Source of the DNA: Mesorhizobium sp. RMAD-H1
Lineage (GTDB): Bacteria; Pseudomonadota; Alphaproteobacteria; Rhizobiales; Rhizobiaceae
Assembly (NCBI RefSeq): GCF_014191375.1
Contig: NZ_JACHWN010000004.1
Coordinates: 248,001-312,000, forward strand
Direction of reading: 5' to 3'
Length of the DNA: 64,000 bases
Shown here: positions 58,696 through 64,000 of the stretch, one piece after another
How the letters are laid out: each line of letters starts with the position of its first letter
How positions within the stretch are numbered: the first letter of the stretch is position 1
Notes under the pieces: generated by a model
Database searches by the model: none
Told to the model about the DNA's origin: nothing
Seen by the model: only the letters and a program-made list of their open reading frames with translations
Program-made: the position numbers and the translations under genes

Positions 58696-59496
58696 CTAAA
58701 AAAACTCGTCCAGCAGCCGGTAATAGGCGATCTTCTTCTCGTCCACAGCCGGTCCGCCATAGGCTTCGAGGAAAGGCTCCACCCAATCCTCCCCGAGATT
58801 GTAGCGGATGCTCCATGTGGCAAGCGCCAGGTCCTGGTGCCGGTCGGCAAGGCCCAGTCGCCCGCAATCGATGAAGCCGGTGAACGCGCCCGTGCCCGCC
58901 ATGAAGTTCGGCAGGCAGGCATCGCCATGGGTGACGACGAGTTCCTCGCTCGCGGGCTTCAGGCGAAGAAGCTCCTCGAACACACTTTCCGCCGTGCGGC
59001 CCGCCCGCTCATCATCGAAATCCTCTTCGTCCACTTCTCCGGCTTCCACGCGGGCGCGGGCATCCTCGATCCGGATGTCTATCCGATGGTCGAAGGGGCA
59101 GGCAGCGGGATCGATGGCATGCATGGATTTCAGCGAATCCGCGAGGATCTCCACGATACGCTCCGGAGCGAGCCTGCCGACGGATGAGGCGAGGTCGGCG
59201 CCGGCAAGCCGCGTCATCAGGAGCAGGCTGCGCTCGGGCCGGATTTCGAAATCGATCACTTCGGGGCAGGGTAGGCCCTGGCCTCTCAGCCATTCGAGCC
59301 GCGCCGCCTCGCCAGGCCGCTCGCTCACCGGGCCTGCCGGCTCGATCTTCAGCACCAGCCCCGGCTTCGCCTCATGCTCCAGCAGGAGCACATGCGCCGA
59401 AGAGCAGCCGAGATCGTCTTTCCTGCTGCGATAGCCTTCCAGGCGATCGAGGACCGCCTGGGGCAGATCGAGCGTGACCAATGCGGAATCGGTCAT
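58696..59496 (-). CDS. APH(3')-II-like aminoglycoside phosphotransferase
   Basis: A 266-residue kinase very close in layout to NPTII, APH(3')-IIa (264 aa). Catalytic Asp192 lies in [13 protein letters not shown], metal-binding Asp210 in [23 protein letters not shown] lysine Lys50 in LVLKIEP, and the C-terminus ends YYRLLDEFF, all at matching positions. It would phosphorylate the 3'-hydroxyl of kanamycin-type drugs. It is a normal-composition chromosomal gene with no mobile element, so likely intrinsic to the lineage. Start 59496 is chosen over 59550. Confidence 0.88.
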   Translation of the reverse strand: MTDSALVTLDLPQAVLDRLEGYRSRKDDLGCSSAHVLLLEHEAKPGLVLKIEPAGPVSERPGEAARLEWLRGQGLPCPEVIDFEIRPERSLLLMTRLAGADLASSVGRLAPERIVEILADSLKSMHAIDPAACPFDHRIDIRIEDARARVEAGEVDEEDFDDERAGRTAESVFEELLRLKPASEELVVTHGDACLPNFMAGTGAFTGFIDCGRLGLADRHQDLALATWSIRYNLGEDWVEPFLEAYGGPAVDEKKIAYYRLLDEFF

Positions 59497-59506
59497 GTTT
59501 TCCCCG

Positions 59507-61090
59507 TCAGGCGGCCTTGTCGCGCACCTGGTAATCCTTGACAGTGGCAAAGCGGATGGCCTTCCAGCGCTCTGCTTCGTAGTTCAGCGAGAAGCCGTTC
59601 TGGGCGAGGAACACCGGATCGCCGTCTAGATCGTGCGCGATATCGGCGCGGTGCGCGGCGATGAAGCGGGCAAGCTCCGCCGGGTCATCCGCCGAGATCC
59701 AGCGGCAGACGGAGAAGCGCGACATCTCGAAGCCGACGGGGAGCGAATATTCCACCTTCAGCCGCTCGGTCAGCACATCGATCTGCAGCGCGCCGACGAC
59801 GCCGACGATGGCGGGCGAGCCGTCATCGGGCAGGAAAAGCTGCACCACGCCTTCCTCCGCCATCTGCTGCAGGGCTTCCTTCAGCTTCTTCGCCTTCATC
59901 GCGTCATCGAGCCGCACCCGGCGTAGGATCTCAGGCGCGAAATTCGGCACGCCGCGGAACAGGATGTCCTCGCCCTCGGTCAGCGTATCGCCGATGCGCA
60001 GCGTGCCGTGGTTCGGAATGCCCACCACGTCCCCCGCAAAGGCCTCATCGGCGATCTGCCGCGTGCGGGCGAAGAAGAATTGCGGCGCGGAAAGGCTCAA
60101 GGGTTTGCCGGTGCGCACCAGCTTGGCTTTCATCCCCCGCGAAAGTTTGCCCGAGCAGACGCGCAGGAAGGCGATGCGGTCGCGGTGATTGGGGTCCATA
60201 TTGGCCTGGATCTTGAAGACGAAGCCGGTCATCCGCTCCTCGGTCGCCTCCACCTCGCGCGTGTCGGCGTCCTGCGCGCGCGGGGAGGGGCCGTAATCAC
60301 AGAAGGCCTCGATCAGGTCGCGCACACCGTAATTCTTGAGCGCCGAGCCGAAATAGACCGGCGTCATGTGCCCCTCGCGGAAGGCCTGCAGGTCGAAGGT
60401 GCGGCAGACGCCCTGCGCCAGCTCCACCCCGTCGATCCATGCCTGGCGCTCGTTTTCGGGCAGCAGCTTGGCCGCTTCCTCCGGACCGCTCACCTTGGTC
60501 GGCTGCTCCTCGGCGTCCTTCTGGCGCAGCGTGCCGTTGTGAAGGTCGTAGGTTCCGGTGAAGCTCTTTCCCGAGCCGATCGGCCAGGTGATGGGCGCGG
60601 TGTCGAGCGCCAGCTTCTCCTCGATCTCGTCGAGAATTTCGAGCGGGTCGCGCGCCTCGCGGTCCATCTTGTTGACGAAGGTGATGATCGGGATGTCGCG
60701 CATCCGGCAGACTTCGAAGAGCTTCAGCGTGCGCGGCTCGATGCCCTTGGCCGCATCGATGACCATCACCGCCGAGTCCACCGCCGTCAGCGTGCGGTAG
60801 GTGTCGTCGGCGAAGTCCTCGTGGCCCGGCGTGTCGAGCAGGTTGAAGACGCAATCCTTGTATTCGAACGTCATCACCGAGGTGACGACCGAGATGCCGC
60901 GCTCGCGCTCGATCTTCATCCAGTCCGAGCGGGTCTGGATGCGGTCCTTCTTGGCCTTCACCTCGCCGGCGAGCTGGATCGCGCCGCCGAAAAGCAGGAG
61001 CTTTTCCGTCAGCGTCGTCTTGCCGGCGTCAGGGTGCGCGATGATCGCGAAGGTGCGGCGTCTGGAAACGGGATGATCGGCTGCGGACAT
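59507..61090 (-). CDS. prfC: Peptide chain release factor 3
   Basis: A 527-residue translational GTPase that recycles RF1 and RF2. The G domain has P-loop [15 protein letters not shown], switch [20 protein letters not shown] and [12 protein letters not shown]3 domain signatures include [17 protein letters not shown] and [12 protein letters not shown]. It lies 10 bases upstream of the aph gene on the same strand, so some read-through expression of aph is likely. Confidence 0.96.
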   Translation of the reverse strand: MSAADHPVSRRRTFAIIAHPDAGKTTLTEKLLLFGGAIQLAGEVKAKKDRIQTRSDWMKIERERGISVVTSVMTFEYKDCVFNLLDTPGHEDFADDTYRTLTAVDSAVMVIDAAKGIEPRTLKLFEVCRMRDIPIITFVNKMDREARDPLEILDEIEEKLALDTAPITWPIGSGKSFTGTYDLHNGTLRQKDAEEQPTKVSGPEEAAKLLPENERQAWIDGVELAQGVCRTFDLQAFREGHMTPVYFGSALKNYGVRDLIEAFCDYGPSPRAQDADTREVEATEERMTGFVFKIQANMDPNHRDRIAFLRVCSGKLSRGMKAKLVRTGKPLSLSAPQFFFARTRQIADEAFAGDVVGIPNHGTLRIGDTLTEGEDILFRGVPNFAPEILRRVRLDDAMKAKKLKEALQQMAEEGVVQLFLPDDGSPAIVGVVGALQIDVLTERLKVEYSLPVGFEMSRFSVCRWISADDPAELARFIAAHRADIAHDLDGDPVFLAQNGFSLNYEAERWKAIRFATVKDYQVRDKAA

Positions 61091-61127
61091 GGGAAGGCTC
61101 GTTTCAGAATATCGGGATTGCGGGCTT

Positions 61128-61169
61128 CTACCAGCCCTTGAGCCCCCCGTCGACCATCAATTGCGTGCC
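61128..61169 (-). pseudogene. Remnant of a short-chain dehydrogenase 3' end
   Basis: On the minus strand 13 codons plus a stop read GTQLMVDGGLKGW, the characteristic C-terminus of SDR family 3-oxoacyl reductases. An in-frame TAG and unrelated sequence precede it, where the hdeD gene ends at 61182. It is probably the scar of a deletion that removed the rest of an SDR gene. Confidence 0.6.
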
Positions 61170-61181
61170 GCAGCCGCCTCT

Positions 61182-61781
61182 CTAGCTTGCTTTGACCGAT
61201 GGGGTGGGGGTGGCGCTGCCGAAAGTCTTGAGACCGATGCCGAAGGCAATGAACGACCAGCCCTGGAAGATCAGGTCGATCGCCAGGAACGCGCCGAGGA
61301 TCCACAGGCTGTTGACGGGCCAGCCGAGCGCGATGACGATGCCCGCCAGCGCCGTCAGCACGCCAGCCGCCACGATCCAGCCCCAGCCCTTGGCGGGCTT
61401 GCTCTGGAAACCGGCCCAGAGGCGGATGAGGCCGGTGGCGATCAGCGCCGCGGCAAGCAGGAAGGTCAGCACCGCCGAGGCGAGAATGGGATTGATGAAG
61501 GCGACGATGCCGGCGGCAGCATAGAGCAGCCCGCTCAGCGCCCAGAACAGGAAGCTCTTCCAGTCCTTGACGCCGAAGGCGTGGACCAGTTCGATGATGC
61601 CGCCGATCAGCATCAGCATGCCGATGAAATAGACCGAAGCCACCGTGGCGATGAGGAGATTGCCGAGCGCGATGCCGCCGAGGATGAGCAGCAGAATGCC
61701 GATACCCACGAACCAGCCCCATTTGCTTCTGAGTTCTGCGGGAATATTTACCTGCGAAACCTGATCTGGTGCTGCGGCCAT
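61182..61781 (-). CDS. HdeD family membrane protein (DUF308)
   Basis: A 199-residue inner-membrane protein with six hydrophobic segments in three DUF308 repeats (about 22-65, 78-120 and 132-180; e.g. GWFVGIGILLLILGGIAL). E. coli HdeD contributes to acid resistance at high cell density; most family members are untested. The soluble N-terminus is short and the C-terminal tail is Ser/Thr-rich. The gene ends 13 bases from the SDR remnant. Confidence 0.88.
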   Translation of the reverse strand: MAAAPDQVSQVNIPAELRSKWGWFVGIGILLLILGGIALGNLLIATVASVYFIGMLMLIGGIIELVHAFGVKDWKSFLFWALSGLLYAAAGIVAFINPILASAVLTFLLAAALIATGLIRLWAGFQSKPAKGWGWIVAAGVLTALAGIVIALGWPVNSLWILGAFLAIDLIFQGWSFIAFGIGLKTFGSATPTPSVKAS

Positions 61782-61968
61782 CGTATTTCTCCTGAAAATT
61801 GTTCAATAGTACTTGCAGTATACATTCGTTTTCTGTCGGCGCTAGTGGAGCGGATCGGCTCCGGATTGGTGCGATTAATAGCTTCCTAAGCACGCGGAAT
61901 GTATTTCATGGGCCGCCTTTCCATGCTCTTTCCAAAGTTATTGATTTCGCGGATAAAGTCAGGCTGTC

Positions 61969-63429
61969 ATGCTTGAAGCCATTTCCACCCACTGGGCGCA
62001 GATCCTCGCCGTCCTATCGCTCGTCATGGGCACGGCCGCCGCCATCCATGCAACGATGACCAAGGAGGAGGTGCGTTCGGCGATCGGCTGGGTCGGCGTC
62101 ATCGTCCTGTCGCCGATCCTCGGCACGCTGATCTATGCGGTGGCGGGCATCAACCTCATCCGCCGGTCGACGCTCACGCTGCAGCGCGCCGGCATGACGG
62201 CGGTCGAGCGTCATCATCTGGCCGGATATGACGTGGGCGGCGAAACGGTGGAGCGGGATTTCGGCGACACCTTCGCCGCCATGAAGACCCTGGGCGATCG
62301 CGTCAGCCGCTGCAGGCTCACCTCCGGCAACACGATCGACATGCTGGAGACCGGCGACGCGGCCTATGCCGCCATGCTCGCCGCCATCAAGGGCGCGCAG
62401 CGCAGCATCCTGCTGGAAACCTATATTTTCGACAAGGACGTGATCGGCATCCGCTTCGCCGACGCGCTGGTGGATGCGGTCAAGCGCGGCGTCGAGGTGC
62501 GCGTGCTGATCGATGCCGTCGGCGCGCGCTATTCCATCCCCAGCATCGTCGGATATCTGCAGAAGGGCGGTGTGCCGGTCGATGTCTTCAACGGCAACAT
62601 CATCATGGGGCTGCGGTTGCCCTATGCAAACTTGCGCACCCATCGCAAGATCCTCATCGTCGATGGCGGCGTGGCCTTCACCGGCGGCATGAACATCCGC
62701 GCCGGCTTTGCCGCCGAGATCGCCGGCGCCGTCGCCGCGGGCGATACCCATTTCCGCGTCACCGGCCCCATCGTCGCCGATCTCTTCCATACCGCGCTCG
62801 AGGACTGGCGCTTCGCCACCGGCGAATTGCTGGACGGCCCGCCATGGGCCGTTGTCGTGCCCGAGAGCGATCCCGGCACCGGCGTGCTGGCGCGCGTAGT
62901 GCCCTCCGGGCCGGACAAGAGCCTCGAAACCAACCATCGCATGATGATGGGGGCCTTCTCCGTTGCCAGAGACTATATCCGCATCATGTCGCCCTATTTC
63001 CTCCCCGACCGCGAGTTGATCAGCGCGCTCACCACAGCGGCGCGGCGCGGCGTCGCCGTCGATATCCTCGTGCCGGGGGTGAACAATCTCAAGCTGGTCG
63101 ACCACGCCATGACGGCGCAGTTCGACCAAATCCTGAAGGATGGTTGCCGCATCTGGCGGGCGGCCGGCCATTTCAACCATTCCAAGCTGATGGTGGTCGA
63201 TGGCACCTGGGCCTATATCGGCTCGTCCAATCTCGACCCGCGCTCGCTGCGGCTGAATTTCGAGGTGGATATCGAGGTGTTCGACAGGCATTTCGCCACG
63301 GAGGTGGATGCGCGCATCTGCGCCGCGATGGAAGGCGCGAAGCCGGTCCTTCTCAAGGAGCTGCGCGCCCGCCCGTTTCCGACGCGCCTGCTCGAGCGCA
63401 TCATATGGCTTGGTTCACCCTATCTGTAA
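61969..63429 (+). CDS. cls: Cardiolipin synthase
   Basis: A 486-residue phospholipase-D-superfamily enzyme that joins two phosphatidylglycerols into cardiolipin. Two N-terminal membrane segments (about 8-28 and 37-58) precede two HKD sites: His225-x-Lys227-x4-Asp232 (HRKILIVDGG) and His404-x-Lys406-x4-Asp411 (HSKLMVVDGTWAYIGSSN). The C-terminus WLGSPYL is family-like. The 3' end overlaps the convergent endonuclease/phosphatase gene by 29 bases. The upstream gap 61782-61968 shows no gene. Confidence 0.95.
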   Translation: MLEAISTHWAQILAVLSLVMGTAAAIHATMTKEEVRSAIGWVGVIVLSPILGTLIYAVAGINLIRRSTLTLQRAGMTAVERHHLAGYDVGGETVERDFGDTFAAMKTLGDRVSRCRLTSGNTIDMLETGDAAYAAMLAAIKGAQRSILLETYIFDKDVIGIRFADALVDAVKRGVEVRVLIDAVGARYSIPSIVGYLQKGGVPVDVFNGNIIMGLRLPYANLRTHRKILIVDGGVAFTGGMNIRAGFAAEIAGAVAAGDTHFRVTGPIVADLFHTALEDWRFATGELLDGPPWAVVVPESDPGTGVLARVVPSGPDKSLETNHRMMMGAFSVARDYIRIMSPYFLPDRELISALTTAARRGVAVDILVPGVNNLKLVDHAMTAQFDQILKDGCRIWRAAGHFNHSKLMVVDGTWAYIGSSNLDPRSLRLNFEVDIEVFDRHFATEVDARICAAMEGAKPVLLKELRARPFPTRLLERIIWLGSPYL

Positions 63430-64000
63430 GCTGCTCGCCAGTCCCTGATACAAGCGCCGATTCCAGATCGATATGCGCCTTGATCGGCAGATGATCGGAG
63501 GCGATGCGGGCAAGCGGCGTGTCGTGCACCTCCACCGCCGTGACGAGATCATGCGGATGGCCGAGCACCCGGTCGAGCGCCAGCACCGGGAAGCGCGAGG
63601 GAAAGCTCGGCACCGCGCCTGAAGACGGGTCGAAGATCGGCCTGAGCGAGGAAAGCGACGAGCGCTTGCCGACGCGCCATTCGTTGAGATCGCCAATCAG
63701 GAGCGTCGGCCGCGCCTCCTCGGCTTCGAACGCTGTCATGATCGTTTCCGCCTGCTGCTCGCGCGAGCGCCTGAGGAGGCCGAGATGCGCCGCGATGATG
63801 CGCAGCTGCCCGACGGCGAAATCGATGTCGACCACCAGCGCGCCCCGCGGCTCGACGCCCGGCAGCCGCAACTGGCGCACATTGCGCACCGTTCCCTTGC
63901 GCATGAGGATCAGATTGCCGTGCCAGCCATGGCCGGTGGGCGACATGGCGTTGATCGGCACCGGCACCAGCCCGCTTGTCCGCTCCAGCCAGTCGAGATC
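63401..64000 (-). CDS. Endonuclease/exonuclease/phosphatase family protein, partial
   Basis: The C-terminal about 200 codons of an EEP-fold phosphoesterase; the frame stays open to the right window edge, so the N-terminus is missing. Catalytic motifs visible are LLIGDLNEW (GDxN) and the C-terminal SDHLPIKAHI (SDHxP). Substrates in this superfamily include DNA, inositol phosphates and phospholipids; the visible part does not decide. It is convergent with, and overlaps, cls, an arrangement also seen in other rhizobia. Confidence 0.85.
   Translation of the reverse strand, partial: DLDWLERTSGLVPVPINAMSPTGHGWHGNLILMRKGTVRNVRQLRLPGVEPRGALVVDIDFAVGQLRIIAAHLGLLRRSREQQAETIMTAFEAEEARPTLLIGDLNEWRVGKRSSLSSLRPIFDPSSGAVPSFPSRFPVLALDRVLGHPHDLVTAVEVHDTPLARIASDHLPIKAHIDLESALVSGTGEQLTDRVNQAI

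Overview
This 64 kb window is a stretch of a GC-rich alphaproteobacterial chromosome. Gene order and families point to the Hyphomicrobiales (Rhizobiales), at the level of Rhizobiaceae, Phyllobacteriaceae or Brucellaceae: rpoN-hpf-ptsN, an Hsp20/DUF1150 pair, hrcA-grpE, BA14K and DUF2849 proteins, a siroheme/sulfite-reductase block, and dispersed palindromes of rhizobial type. The genus cannot be fixed from the sequence alone. Almost everything is intact and chromosomal. There is no integrase, transposase, plasmid function or CRISPR array.

Layout. 1-13 kb holds housekeeping and stress genes: the rpoN 3' end, hpf, ptsN, a heat-regulated hsp20 operon, nucleoside hydrolase and ribokinase, nth, a PfkB adenosine kinase, hrcA-grpE, rph, rdgB and hemW. 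13.5-21.3 kb has rsmI and yraN, then a compact sulfate-assimilation run (cysG, DUF2849, cysI, cysH, DUF934) followed by a thioredoxin-reductase-like ferredoxin reductase and a [2Fe-2S] ferredoxin. 21.4-28.9 kb has small genes, a cobalamin riboswitch in front of a small unknown ORF, metH and an RcnB-like gene. 29.0-33.9 kb is one 1610-residue autotransporter. 34-39.4 kb is mixed: DUF72, LysR, UPF0114, a tRNA-Ser and msrA.

39.5-52.6 kb is a nucleoside uptake and salvage region. It holds a BMP-type binding protein, a duplicated-domain ABC ATPase, two permeases, cdd, a purine nucleoside phosphorylase, deoC and deoA, with upp and add convergent. A complete FosX-type fosfomycin hydrolase and an isochorismatase-fold protein lacking the family cysteine lie inside the transport operon. 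iunH, rbsK and the PfkB kinase near 3-8 kb extend the same theme. 52.8-64 kb has ubiE, ubiB, coaBC, an AhpD/ECF41 sigma pair, an APH(3')-II-like gene, prfC, hdeD, cls and the end of an endonuclease/phosphatase gene.

Points that stand out: (i) coaBC carries an N-terminal FitA/Arc-type ribbon-helix-helix domain, with four TGATTGC boxes clustered just upstream, suggesting an autoregulated CoaBC; (ii) three copies of a paired-hairpin repeat with compensatory changes, two of them bracketing a lone GIY-YIG nuclease gene; (iii) a cobalamin riboswitch whose P2 loop holds an inserted palindrome and whose 3' platform can mask the ribosome binding site of an uncharacterised 80-residue protein; (iv) an hsp20 leader with both an RpoH promoter and a ROSE-type bulged-G hairpin; (v) an exact ECF41 target promoter ahead of the ahpD-sigma pair.
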